Below the pieces are notes generated by a model that was given only the letters and a program-made list of their open reading frames with translations, ran no database searches and was not told the DNA's origin. From GCA-958296115 sp965222445 (GTDB lineage: Bacteria > Chloroflexota > Dehalococcoidia > Lucifugimonadales > CAJWER01): a DNA stretch of 64,000 bases. Below are positions 41,816 through 50,197 of this stretch, piece after piece; the stretch's first letter is position 1; each line of letters begins with the position of its first letter. The position numbers were made by a program, and so were the translations under genes. The DNA is taken from NCBI GenBank assembly GCA_965222445.1, contig CBDCTY010000002.1:3038001-3102000 (forward strand), written 5' to 3'.

Positions 41816-43513
41816 GTGACACTCTCCGATGAGCTAAAGAGCCGGGAGCAGCTTGTAGCCGAGTTGGAGGGCCTGCGTCGGCGCCTATCCAACTTGGAGA
41901 GCGTCGGACCGGTCAGGGATTGGCATGGGGACGTACGGGAAGCACCGTCTTTCGCGTACTTCAACCCGTCGCCGGTACTTAGGTTCGATTCAGATGGCAT
42001 CGTGCTCATCATCAATCCGGCGGGGACGGAGCTCTTCGGGCTGGAGGCGATGGAGGGGTCTTCGTTGGGGGGCATCCTTCCGGCGGTCCGAGCGCTGGAC
42101 GTGGGTCAGCTTATAGCTGGCGACGAGCACTACGACCTCGTGGCCGAAATAGGGGGGCGTTGGTTTCATTTCGTCTTAGTCGGCATTAGTGAGTCCGGAG
42201 TGGGGCACATGTACGGCTTCGACGTTACCGAGCAGCGCAGAGCCGAGAATGCGTTGCGGGCCGCGGCGGCGGAACAGCGGCGCAGAGCCAGCTCTCAGGA
42301 GACCCTCTCCAATATCGCGCGGATCATCGGATCCTCGCTGGATATCGAGGAGGTGTATCAGCGCTTTGGGAGGGAGGTCGCCGAGCTCATCCCATTCGAC
42401 CGTATCGTCATCAACCTGATCACCGACGAGCCTGCTCACATGATCGACACGTATCAGGCCAGCGCGGTCGACGTGCCGGATAGAGAACCCGACCAGGCCT
42501 ATAGCATCGAAGGCACCCTGTCGCAGGAGGTGATAGATTCTCGGAAGTGCATCATCTTTCACCCGGCGGACGAGGCGGAAGCGGCGGACAGCTACGCTGG
42601 ACTGACCGGGGCGTATGGCATGGGGCTGCGGTCGTTCCTGTCTGCCCCATTGCTGCATCACGGCGAGCCAATAGGGTGCCTCAATCTTCACTCGCTAACG
42701 GAGAACGCGTACTCCGAGCTGCATCGTCTGCTGGCCGAGCGTATCGCCATCTACATCGCCGGCGCGATCGCCAACGCCGAGCTACACGCCCAGGTCACAC
42801 TGCAGGCGGATGAGCTGGCCCGCTCGAACCGGGAGCTGGAGCAGTTCGCATACGTAGCCTCTCACGACCTTCAGGAGCCGCTGCGGATGGTGTCGAGCTA
42901 CGTGGAGCTGCTGGGCCGGCGGTACTCCGGGAAGCTCGATGAGCGTGCCGACAAGTACATCTACTTTGCTGTCGATGGAGCCACTCGAATGCAGCGGCTC
43001 ATCACAGACCTGCTGGCGTACTCGAGGGTCGGCACGCAAGGCGTCGACCTGGCGCCAACCGACACTGCGCCCGTGGTAGAGGAAGCGCTGTCGAATCTCG
43101 AGGTGGCCCTGGCGAATAGCGACGCAAGAGTCGTGTACCCGGACCTTCCACGGGTGACGGCGGACTCTTCTCAGCTGGTCCAGCTGTTTCAGAACCTCAT
43201 CGGCAACGCGCTGAAATTCAAGGGTGAGCAGCGCCCCCGCGTGGAGGTCAGGGCAGAGCGCGACGGCAGCTACTGGCTCTTCTCGGTGCGCGACAACGGG
43301 GTCGGGTTCGATCAGAAGTATGCAGATCGGGTATTCGGAGTGTTCAAGAGGCTACACCGAAACAGCGAAATTGCCGGCACGGGGATCGGGCTGGCGATCT
43401 GTCAACGCATCATAGACCGCCACGGCGGCCGTATCTGGGCCGAGTCGAAACCGGGTAGTGGTGCGACATTCTACTTCACACTGCCCGCCGTATCGGAGCA
43501 AGGAGCCGGCTAG
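41816..43513 (+). CDS. Soluble PAS-GAF sensor histidine kinase
   Basis: 565 residues, no membrane helix. A coiled N-terminus (about 1-30) is followed by a PAS domain (FAYFNPSPVLRFDSDGIVLI) and a GAF domain (about 155-325; SNIARIIGSSLDIEEVYQRF). The HisKA His is in FAYVASHDLQEPLRMVSSYV, and the HATPase has NLIGNALKF, DNGVGFD and GTGIGLAICQRI. This layout resembles bacteriophytochrome-like kinases that pair with Rcp1-type receivers. I do not see a bilin-attachment Cys, so the ligand is unknown. GTG start at 41816 with GGGGAGGGG. Confidence 0.9.
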   Translation: MTLSDELKSREQLVAELEGLRRRLSNLESVGPVRDWHGDVREAPSFAYFNPSPVLRFDSDGIVLIINPAGTELFGLEAMEGSSLGGILPAVRALDVGQLIAGDEHYDLVAEIGGRWFHFVLVGISESGVGHMYGFDVTEQRRAENALRAAAAEQRRRASSQETLSNIARIIGSSLDIEEVYQRFGREVAELIPFDRIVINLITDEPAHMIDTYQASAVDVPDREPDQAYSIEGTLSQEVIDSRKCIIFHPADEAEAADSYAGLTGAYGMGLRSFLSAPLLHHGEPIGCLNLHSLTENAYSELHRLLAERIAIYIAGAIANAELHAQVTLQADELARSNRELEQFAYVASHDLQEPLRMVSSYVELLGRRYSGKLDERADKYIYFAVDGATRMQRLITDLLAYSRVGTQGVDLAPTDTAPVVEEALSNLEVALANSDARVVYPDLPRVTADSSQLVQLFQNLIGNALKFKGEQRPRVEVRAERDGSYWLFSVRDNGVGFDQKYADRVFGVFKRLHRNSEIAGTGIGLAICQRIIDRHGGRIWAESKPGSGATFYFTLPAVSEQGAG

Positions 43514-43515
43514 AT

Positions 43516-43986
43516 ATGTCCACGAGCGAGACCGGACCCCCAATCGAGATACTAATGGTCGAGGACAATCCCGGCGACGTCGAGTTGACGCGCGAGGCCT
43601 TGGCCGAGGCCAAGGTCCGGAACAACCTGATTGTTGCCGAGGACGGTGAGGAGGGGCTCTCTATCCTTCGCAGAGAGGGACGCCACCAAGGCGGGCGGCT
43701 CCCCGATTTTGTTCTGCTCGACCTGAACCTCCCGACTATCGACGGCCGTGAGGTCCTGGCAGAGATCAAGTGCGACCCGGAGCTCCGCCGGATACCGGTA
43801 GTTATCCTGTCGAGCTCGCAGGACAGGGATGACATTCTGCAGACCTACGACCTGCGCGCAAACGCATACGTAGTCAAGCCTGTCGGCCTCGACGATTTCA
43901 TTGAGGTCATCAAGGCGGTGGAGGGGTTCTGGCTGAGCTTTGTAAAACTGCCGACGAGGGGCGGATTCAACGACTTCGCCGGATAG
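43516..43986 (+). CDS. Single-domain response regulator (Rcp1-like)
   Basis: 156 residues, starting 2 bp after the kinase stop. The receiver has MVEDNPGDVELTREAL, FVLLDLNLPTIDGREVLAEI, VILSSSQDRDDI and the Lys in AYVVKPVGLDDF. The long segment before the end (IKAVEGFWLSFVKLP) is typical of the Rcp1 family. This receiver and the one at 41.3 kb are likely both phosphorylated by the kinase between them. Confidence 0.92.
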   Translation: MSTSETGPPIEILMVEDNPGDVELTREALAEAKVRNNLIVAEDGEEGLSILRREGRHQGGRLPDFVLLDLNLPTIDGREVLAEIKCDPELRRIPVVILSSSQDRDDILQTYDLRANAYVVKPVGLDDFIEVIKAVEGFWLSFVKLPTRGGFNDFAG

Positions 43987-44203
43987 GAGCTACTCGCGCG
44001 GTTTCGCGCTTGCGGTACGGTCCACATGCCGCCGCCATCACGCGAGGGGCGGTAGATCGACACACAAGTCCAGTGTAGTCTCCCTCCGAGCGGTAACCCA
44101 AGTGCGTTTGTACGGGAACAGAGCGCAGCCCGGATACAGCTCGAGGCGACAGAGTATGTTTCAGTGAGGGCCTAATAGCGCAGCAATACGGGAGAAAACG
44201 TCA

Positions 44204-45319
44204 ATGGAGCACATCGTCGTACACAAGGACACCGCCTATCACAGCGCCTTCCCGCACGTCATTCGACTAGGGAACGGCGACCTGGTATGCATTTTCCGCC
44301 AGTCCAGGTTCAGGCACGGGTATCCCGACGGGGAAGCGCGCGACCAGAGCCTCGCTCACTACCACCTGGACCCGGACTCGCGGATTGCGCTCGTCAGGTC
44401 CACCGACGACGGACGGACGTGGGACCCAGACAGCTTTGTGGTGGTCGACGCATCGGACGGCAGCCAAGACCTGAACATGGGCATGATCGCCGAGCTCCCT
44501 TCGGGCGAGCTGCTGGTCAACAATCACGACTGGTTTACCGGCCTGTCGAAGGAGCAGGGCTCCGGGCTGGACGGCAAGCGCTCGCACCTGCCCCAGCCGG
44601 ACTCGTCGCCCTATTCGAGGGAGTGGTTCGGGGAGATCTACTATGACAGCGCCTACACGCTCAGGTCAACGGATGCAGGCCGGACATGGAGCGAGCGGGA
44701 GGCCTTCAGCTTAGGCGCCTACAGATTCTTCACCCATACTGGCAAGGACGGGGCCCTGGTGATGCCGGACGGCTCGCTGCTGCTCTCCCTGAGCGGCCGT
44801 ACATCGCAGGACGAGCCCGGCCGGGTCTTCGTGGTCCGCTCCTACGACAGCGGCAAAACGTGGGTCGAACCGTCGATCGTCGCCCACGACCCGAACAATG
44901 AGATCGGGTTCGGCGAGCCGCCGCTGCTGAGGCTGTCCAGCGGAAGGCTGCTGACCATGATTCGCACGGGGGACTACCTCTACCAGGCATTTTCGACCGA
45001 CGACGGCTGGACGTGGCAGGGGCTGAAGCGCTCGCCGATATGGGGCTTCCCCGCCCACTGCATCGAGCTGGAGGCGGGCAGGGCGCTGTGTGTCTACGGC
45101 TACAGGCGAGAGCCCTACGGAGTTCGTGCGGCCTTCAGCAACGACGAGGGCGAGACGTGGGACGTAGACAACGAGGTCGTGCTACGCGACGACGGCATGC
45201 ACCGCGACCTCGGCTACCCGGCGTCGATCCGCCTCGAGGACGGGCGGATCCTCACCGTATACTACTTCCACGGCGACGACGGGGTGCGCTACATAGGCGG
45301 CACCATCTGGAGCGGCTAG
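44204..45319 (+). CDS. Sialidase-fold (BNR repeat) protein, paralogue 1
   Basis: 371 residues. It has five Asp boxes (S/N-x-D-x-G-x-T-W type): STDDGRTWDP, STDAGRTWSE, SYDSGKTWVE, STDDGWTWQG and SNDEGETWDV. The N-terminus HSAFPHVIRLGNGDLVCIFRQ is where sialidases place the arginine and strand 1. There is no signal peptide, so it appears cytoplasmic, unlike most sialidases. The substrate is uncertain; such proteins can be glycosidases, lyases or epimerase-like. The ATG at 44204 follows GGGAGA. Two paralogues follow at 46.2 and 47.4 kb. Confidence 0.85.
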   Translation: MEHIVVHKDTAYHSAFPHVIRLGNGDLVCIFRQSRFRHGYPDGEARDQSLAHYHLDPDSRIALVRSTDDGRTWDPDSFVVVDASDGSQDLNMGMIAELPSGELLVNNHDWFTGLSKEQGSGLDGKRSHLPQPDSSPYSREWFGEIYYDSAYTLRSTDAGRTWSEREAFSLGAYRFFTHTGKDGALVMPDGSLLLSLSGRTSQDEPGRVFVVRSYDSGKTWVEPSIVAHDPNNEIGFGEPPLLRLSSGRLLTMIRTGDYLYQAFSTDDGWTWQGLKRSPIWGFPAHCIELEAGRALCVYGYRREPYGVRAAFSNDEGETWDVDNEVVLRDDGMHRDLGYPASIRLEDGRILTVYYFHGDDGVRYIGGTIWSG

Positions 45320-45344
45320 CGGAGTATCTGAGGAGGCAGCCATC

Positions 45345-45482
45345 GTGAATGACAAACTGAGGGCGGAAGAGCGTGACATACTCGATCGATTCGAGCGGGA
45401 TGAACTGCGCACAGCGCCCGGTGCCGAACGCGAGATGGAGATTGCCCGCCAGGCGGCTCGCAACACGTCCAACAAAGACTAG
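45345..45482 (+). CDS. Short ORF like the N-terminus of CopG/BrnA-type antitoxins
   Basis: 45 residues; the pattern ERDILDRFERDELRTAPGAE and the ending ARQAARNTSNKD resemble the leader of CopG- or BrnA-like antitoxins, where a ribbon-helix-helix normally follows. Here TAG comes directly after. GTG 45345 has a perfect AGGAGG at 8-bp spacing. It is either a truncated antitoxin remnant or a tiny independent protein. It lies 25 bp behind sialidase paralogue 1. Confidence 0.5.
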   Translation: MNDKLRAEERDILDRFERDELRTAPGAEREMEIARQAARNTSNKD

Positions 45483-45769
45483 GCGGGAACGACGGTAATA
45501 CGAAGGACTCCTTCGGAAGGTGGCAATGCAACAGTCAAGTCGGTATCTTTGGCATCCTAACCAAAGGGAGGCTTGAATGAAAGAGCAGAGCACGACCCAA
45601 ATCCCCCACCTAAACCGAACCGACGATCTGATCCAGTATCTGATTCAGCCCTGAAGACGGGGCCTTCTCTTCACCTGCTGGGTGAAAGAACGAATTGTCA
45701 AAAATGACCAATTTAGCTACAAAACTCAACCGCATCGCCAATTTAGGTGGTGGATTTGGGACGATTGAT

Positions 45770-45883
45770 CAGGGCCTTTCCAAAGTTGGCTCCCTGCGGA
45801 AGGGACATACCCTACCGCCCACCTGGATTCCCGTCTGCGCGGGAATGACGGTATGTGGTTTATGGGACAATGGAAAGGCCCTG
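45770..45883. mobile_element. Non-autonomous mobile element with 9-bp target duplication, copy 2
   Basis: CAGGGCCTTTCCA (45770-45782) and TGGAAAGGCCCTG (45871-45883) are perfect 13-bp inverted ends. ACGATTGAT flanks the element at 45761-45769 and 45884-45892. It is 114 bp long and non-coding, with a REP-like hairpin inside (45827-45846). It shares the terminal sequence with the element at 22.8 kb. Confidence 0.88.
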
Positions 45884-45953
45884 ACGATTGATAAATGGTG
45901 GGAAGGTTGGCGCGAAGGGTCTAACCAGCACCATTCTTATGTGGGGGTAGCAG

Positions 45954-46202
45954 GTGGGAAAGCGTGTCGCCATCGTAGGTATCCTACTCCTATTGTCGCT
46001 AGGGGCGGTAAGTGTAGAGTCGCTCGCAATAATGATGTTGGTCAACTTAGGCATAGGCGTACTGCTATGGCCAATGTTCGGGTCGTACTTTTCTGTGGGT
46101 TGGTTAGCCGGCGCGCTTACCCTACTATCGATCATACTGCTGGTTTGGATAGTAGCAGCAGCGGCGAGTGGAGGAACGGGTCGTCGTAGGCGGCGGTGGT
46201 AG
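45954..46202 (+). CDS. Small membrane protein
   Basis: 82 residues with two hydrophobic stretches (AIVGILLLLSLGAVSVESL, and then a run to IILLVWIVAAAASG) and a basic end GRRRRRW. The GTG at 45954 is preceded by a G-rich TGGGGG; the start is not certain. There is no family resemblance. It lies between the mobile element at 45.8 kb and sialidase paralogue 2, whose ATG is 33 bp downstream. Confidence 0.5.
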   Translation: MGKRVAIVGILLLLSLGAVSVESLAIMMLVNLGIGVLLWPMFGSYFSVGWLAGALTLLSIILLVWIVAAAASGGTGRRRRRW

Positions 46203-46234
46203 AACCGCAGCCCCATTCGAGTAGGAGCGAGCGC

Positions 46235-47398
46235 ATGGACTTCGAGCATATTGTCATACACAAGGACATGGAGTGGCACTCGGCCTTCCCGGAGATCATC
46301 CGGCTCCAGAACGGCGAGATGGTCTGCGTCTTCCGGCAGGCGCCGGTGAGGCCCGGCACGGGGGTGCACGGCGAGCGCAACGCGAGCGTCACCCACTTCC
46401 ACCAGGACGATAGCTCGCGTACAGCCATGGTGCGCTCGTTGGACGACGGCCTCACCTGGGACCCGTCCACGAGGGTCATCGTCGACCAGTCGGACGGCTC
46501 CCAGGACCTGAACCTTGCCATGGTCTCTCAGGTGTCGTCAGGCGAGCTGATCGTGAACAACCTGCGCCTCTTCGCCTACCTGGACGAGGAGCGCAAGGCC
46601 GAGCTTGCCGGCAAGCGCGAGATCATGCCCGACCGTCCGGCCAGGCCCTTCGACAGCATGGGCTACGACAGCCTCTACATGATGCGGTCGAGCGACAACG
46701 GCCATACCTGGAGCGCGCCCGCGGCCTTCGGTATTCCGACTATGGACTACTGGACCCATACGGGCCAGACCGGGGTCGTAGAGTTGCCAGACGGCACGTG
46801 GCTGCTGCCGTTCCACGGCCACGCGGCGGGCGACCTCCCTGCCCCGGGCTCTTACGACGGCGCCGAAACGCCCGGCCAGGCGTGCGACCGCGTATTTGTC
46901 GCTCGCTCGTACGACCAGGGCAGGACCTGGGGCAGACCGTCGGTCGTGATGCACGACCCCGAAGGCAAGGTGGGCTTCCACGAGCCGCCCCTGCTGAGGC
47001 TGTCGAGCGGCCGCCTGCTCATCGTCACGAGGACGGCCGGGGCCGACGACCACTTCTACCAGGCCTACTCCGACGATGACGGCTGGACGTGGCAGGGGCT
47101 TTCGCGCACGCCGATTGTGGGCGTGCCGAGCCACCTGGTGGAGCTGGAGAGCGGGAGCATACTCTGCACCTATGGCTACCGCCGTCCTCCCTTCGGGATC
47201 AAGGCGTGCTTCTCATACGACGGCGGCGCGACGTGGGACGTGGACAACGAGGTCGTCATACGAGACGACGGGATGCATCTCGACCTGGGGTATCCTGCGT
47301 CGATCCAGCTCCTCGACGGCCGCATCCTGTCGGTCTACTACTTCCACGGCGAGGACGGTGTCCGCTACATTGGCGGCAGCATCTGGACGGAAGGCTAG
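46235..47398 (+). CDS. Sialidase-fold (BNR repeat) protein, paralogue 2
   Basis: 387 residues. Five Asp boxes are visible: SLDDGLTWDP, SSDNGHTWSA, SYDQGRTWGR, SDDDGWTWQG, SYDGGATWDV. The closing GYPASIQLLDGRILSVYYF is common to all three paralogues. About 15 residues more than the others are inserted before the third Asp box. It starts at ATG 46235 with AGGAG at good spacing. The C-terminus (RYIGGSIWTEG) ends 15 bp before paralogue 3. Confidence 0.86.
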   Translation: MDFEHIVIHKDMEWHSAFPEIIRLQNGEMVCVFRQAPVRPGTGVHGERNASVTHFHQDDSSRTAMVRSLDDGLTWDPSTRVIVDQSDGSQDLNLAMVSQVSSGELIVNNLRLFAYLDEERKAELAGKREIMPDRPARPFDSMGYDSLYMMRSSDNGHTWSAPAAFGIPTMDYWTHTGQTGVVELPDGTWLLPFHGHAAGDLPAPGSYDGAETPGQACDRVFVARSYDQGRTWGRPSVVMHDPEGKVGFHEPPLLRLSSGRLLIVTRTAGADDHFYQAYSDDDGWTWQGLSRTPIVGVPSHLVELESGSILCTYGYRRPPFGIKACFSYDGGATWDVDNEVVIRDDGMHLDLGYPASIQLLDGRILSVYYFHGEDGVRYIGGSIWTEG

Positions 47399-47413
47399 GG
47401 GAGGGAGATAACA

Positions 47414-48529
47414 ATGGACTTCGAGCATATCGTCATTCACAAGGGGACGGAGTTTCACAGCGCGTTTCCGGGCATCACTCGGCTGGGCAACGGTGACCTG
47501 GTGACCGTCTTCAGGCAGGCCCCGGTCCGTCCGCCCGACGAGCGGGAGGCGGAGCGCGGCTCTAGCGTGTCGCATCGTCATGTCGACGACGGGTCGCGTA
47601 TAGCGATGGTGAGGTCCACCGACGACGGCCGGACGTGGGACCCCGACAGCCTGGTCGTGATCGACGCCGCCGACGGAAGCAACGACCTGAACATGGGCAT
47701 GGTCTCGCAGGTATCGACTGGCGAGCTGATCATGAACAACCACCGCTGGTTCGTGAACATGTCCGACGAAGACGCTGCGAGGCTCAGCGACAGCCGCATG
47801 GACATCTCCCGGGGGGCCAGAGGGACGTCCAGCAGCATAGTCTTCGACAGCCTCTACTTCGCCCGGTCCAACGACGGTGGGGCTACCTGGGGCGAGCCGT
47901 ACCCCGTGTCGATATCCGGCTTCACATACCGCGCACACACCGGCAAGGACGGCATCCTGGAGCTGGACGACGGCACATGGCTGCTGCCGTTCCACGGCAT
48001 GGCCGCCGGCGATGTCCAGGACAGGATGTTCGTCGCCCGGTCCTACGACCAGGGCAAGACCTGGGGCCAGCCTTCCACGGTTGCATACGACCCGGAGCGG
48101 ACGATAGGCTTCCACGAGCCCCCGCTTCTCAAGCTGCCGAGCGGCAGATTGCTGACGGTCATTCGCACCAACGACGCCGACGGCTACCTCTACCAGGCTT
48201 ACTCGGACGACGACGGCTGGACCTGGCAGGGGCTGAAGCGCACGACCATGTGGGGCCATCCGTGCAATCTCCTTTCGATGCCTGACGGCCGCGTCCTGTG
48301 CACCTACGGCTACCGGCGGGAACCCTTCGGCGTCCGCGCGGCCTTCAGCAGCGACGAGGGAATGACCTGGGACATGGACGGCGAAGTGGTGATCAGGGAC
48401 GACGGCCTCCACGGCGACCTCGGTTACGCGGCGTCCATCCTGCTGAACGACGGCAGCATCCTCTCGACCTACTATTTCCACGGCGAGGACGGCATCCGCT
48501 ACATTGGCGGGAGCATCTGGGAGGGGTAG
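47414..48529 (+). CDS. Sialidase-fold (BNR repeat) protein, paralogue 3
   Basis: 371 residues beginning MDFEHIVIHKGTEFHSAFPG, closest to paralogue 2 at the N-terminus. Asp boxes: STDDGRTWDP, SNDGGATWGE, SYDQGKTWGQ, SDDDGWTWQG and SSDEGMTWDM. The segment GFHEPPLLKLPSGRLLTVIR holds a conserved Glu in the middle of the fold. It probably arose by tandem duplication. Its start is ATG 47414, preceded by GGGAGG. Confidence 0.86.
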   Translation: MDFEHIVIHKGTEFHSAFPGITRLGNGDLVTVFRQAPVRPPDEREAERGSSVSHRHVDDGSRIAMVRSTDDGRTWDPDSLVVIDAADGSNDLNMGMVSQVSTGELIMNNHRWFVNMSDEDAARLSDSRMDISRGARGTSSSIVFDSLYFARSNDGGATWGEPYPVSISGFTYRAHTGKDGILELDDGTWLLPFHGMAAGDVQDRMFVARSYDQGKTWGQPSTVAYDPERTIGFHEPPLLKLPSGRLLTVIRTNDADGYLYQAYSDDDGWTWQGLKRTTMWGHPCNLLSMPDGRVLCTYGYRREPFGVRAAFSSDEGMTWDMDGEVVIRDDGLHGDLGYAASILLNDGSILSTYYFHGEDGIRYIGGSIWEG

Positions 48530-48595
48530 GCAGCGCGGAGACGGCGCTCCCGGCGTGCTATACTCGGCGCCAACATTCGGAGGCGGAGGTACGGC

Positions 48596-49351
48596 GTGGC
48601 TCTGGACAACCAGGTGTGCATCATCACTGGCGGCGGCAGCGGCATTGGCAGGGCGACGGCACTTGCCATGGCGGAGGAGGGCGCGAAGGTCGTGCTGTTC
48701 GGCCGCACGGAGACCAAGGTGGCGGCGGTCGCCGAGGAGATCAGGGAGCAGGGCGGGACTGCGAAGGCCTACGGCCTCAACGTCGCAGACCACGCAGCCG
48801 TCTTCGATGCCGTGGGCCACTCCCTCGACGCCTTCGGCCGCATGGACGTGCTGGTCAACAACGCCGGCCACAGCTCATCCAACCGCAGGCTGCTCACGAC
48901 GACACCGGACGACATCCGCTCCGTCGTCGATTCGAACCTGGTGGGCACGATCTACTGCACTCAGGCGGTGATGCCGGCGATGCTCGAAGCGAACATCGGC
49001 ACGATAGTCAACGTCTCGTCCATGGCCGCCCTCAACCCGGGACTGCTCGGCGGCATGATCTACAGCGCTGCCAAGGCCGCCGTGATCAACTTCACCGAAT
49101 TCCTGAACGAGGAGTTCAAGGATACGGGCGTCCGGGCCAGCGTCGTAATTCCCGGCGAGGTCGACACGCCCATCCTGAACAACCGCCCGGTAGTGCCCGA
49201 CGCCGCCGCAAGGGCCACTATGGTCACGTCCGAAGAGGTTGCCGAGGCCATCACGCTGATCGCCCGCCTGCCCCAGAAGAGCAACGTACCAGAGCTGGTC
49301 ATCAGGCCCACCTATGTCAGGGACGTGTCCGGCGAGGTGGGCACTGCGTAG
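48596..49351 (+). CDS. Short-chain dehydrogenase/reductase
   Basis: 251 residues. TGGGSGIG is the nucleotide-binding motif, NNAGHSS the NNAG motif, and IVNVSSMAALNPG with YSAAKAA supplies the catalytic Ser-Tyr-Lys. A classical SDR of the 3-oxoacyl-ACP-reductase-like kind; probably oxidises or reduces a sugar or alcohol handled by the sialidase-fold neighbours. Start GTG 48596, preceded by CGGAGG. Confidence 0.9.
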   Translation: MALDNQVCIITGGGSGIGRATALAMAEEGAKVVLFGRTETKVAAVAEEIREQGGTAKAYGLNVADHAAVFDAVGHSLDAFGRMDVLVNNAGHSSSNRRLLTTTPDDIRSVVDSNLVGTIYCTQAVMPAMLEANIGTIVNVSSMAALNPGLLGGMIYSAAKAAVINFTEFLNEEFKDTGVRASVVIPGEVDTPILNNRPVVPDAAARATMVTSEEVAEAITLIARLPQKSNVPELVIRPTYVRDVSGEVGTA

Positions 49352-49384
49352 CCGTCTTGTGCCGACGTTGTGAGCGAACTTGGG

Positions 49385-49759
49385 CTAGGTGCGTGGCCCA
49401 AGCCGCATCATAAGCCCTTCTACGTGCAAGAGCCTCTTGCTGACAGGGTCCACCCCCATGAACACGCCTTCGAGGGCCAGGGCACCAAGCAGGGGTTGCG
49501 TGTCCTCCTCGTTGAACAGGACCAGCGTTATTACTTCTCGATCCTCGACTCGTATCCACGTCTGTCCCACGTCCATGTGCCTCACCTCACCTTGGCCGAA
49601 CCGGAAGCTCTGCCTTAAGAGGGGAGTCACACCTAAATCCTGTAGGACGGACGCAGGGGCAGAGGAAATGGACGCTCCCGTGTCTACCAGCGCTTCCAGG
49701 GAGGTCCAGCGGTCTCGCTGCGGGTCGCCAATATCCATCTGCACGGTAAAGGTTCCCAT
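49385..49759 (-). CDS. Clan AA aspartic protease (retropepsin-like)
   Basis: 124 residues, the size of a single retroviral-type half-protease. The active-site ALVDTGASIS has D-T-G-A, and the closing ALALEGVFMGVDP matches the alpha-loop that closes the fold. Such proteins work as dimers. It begins at ATG 49759 and is convergent with the SDR gene. Intended substrate unknown; no nearby partner. Confidence 0.8.
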   Translation of the reverse strand: MGTFTVQMDIGDPQRDRWTSLEALVDTGASISSAPASVLQDLGVTPLLRQSFRFGQGEVRHMDVGQTWIRVEDREVITLVLFNEEDTQPLLGALALEGVFMGVDPVSKRLLHVEGLMMRLGPRT

Positions 49760-49852
49760 ATGTCTATGATTTCAGATCACGGGTACCGTGACAACCCTAA
49801 ACCACACTACGTAACTGTTCAGTCTCCATGAGCTGAGAGGTCCTTCGCGAAT

Positions 49853-49962
49853 GTCATTCCGAACGCAGCGCCAGCGGAGTGAGGAATCTAGGCCTGTCAT
49901 CGGGGGATGGCCCTGTGTGCAAAGGACTGTAGATTCTTCGTCGCTGCGCTCCTCAGAATGAC
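49853..49962. repeat. Imperfect long hairpin repeat
   Basis: GTCATTCCGAACGCAGCG at 49853 and its partner CTGCGCTCCTCAGAATGAC ending at 49962 are imperfect inverted arms, with AGGAATCTA and TAGATTCTT further in. The type is a dispersed palindromic repeat and it lies inside the left part of the IS110-type element. Confidence 0.6.
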
Positions 49963-50197
49963 AACAAGGAACGGGCGATTCCTCTGTCTCATCAATTCTT
50001 GTATGTTAGTGGTGGTTCCCAATAGTGACTTCACAGAGGTGGAGTGGGGTGCGGCAGACCGACCAACTCTTGGTCATCAAAGACCGTTGTTCAGCGAGGG
50101 TCGCCGCACCACCCCCAAACAGAGCCCGAACAGTTGCCTGGGCCAAACGAGCCCGCATCGCGCAAGGAAGGGCCAGTACTTCACACAGGAGGTATGG

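Noticed and set aside
45577..45654. 25-codon ORF with AGGGAGG at ideal spacing.
   Set aside because: It overlaps the repeated CCCAAATCCCCCACCTAA motif and has no homology; probably chance.
47213..48871. Long minus-strand open frames, such as 552 codons here, 498 codons on plus at 37119-38615, 480 codons on minus at 62445-63887 and 397 codons on minus at 32869-34062.
   Set aside because: They lie antisense or out of frame to well-recognised genes, are Arg/Pro/Gly/His-rich, and have no family character. They are products of high G+C codon use.
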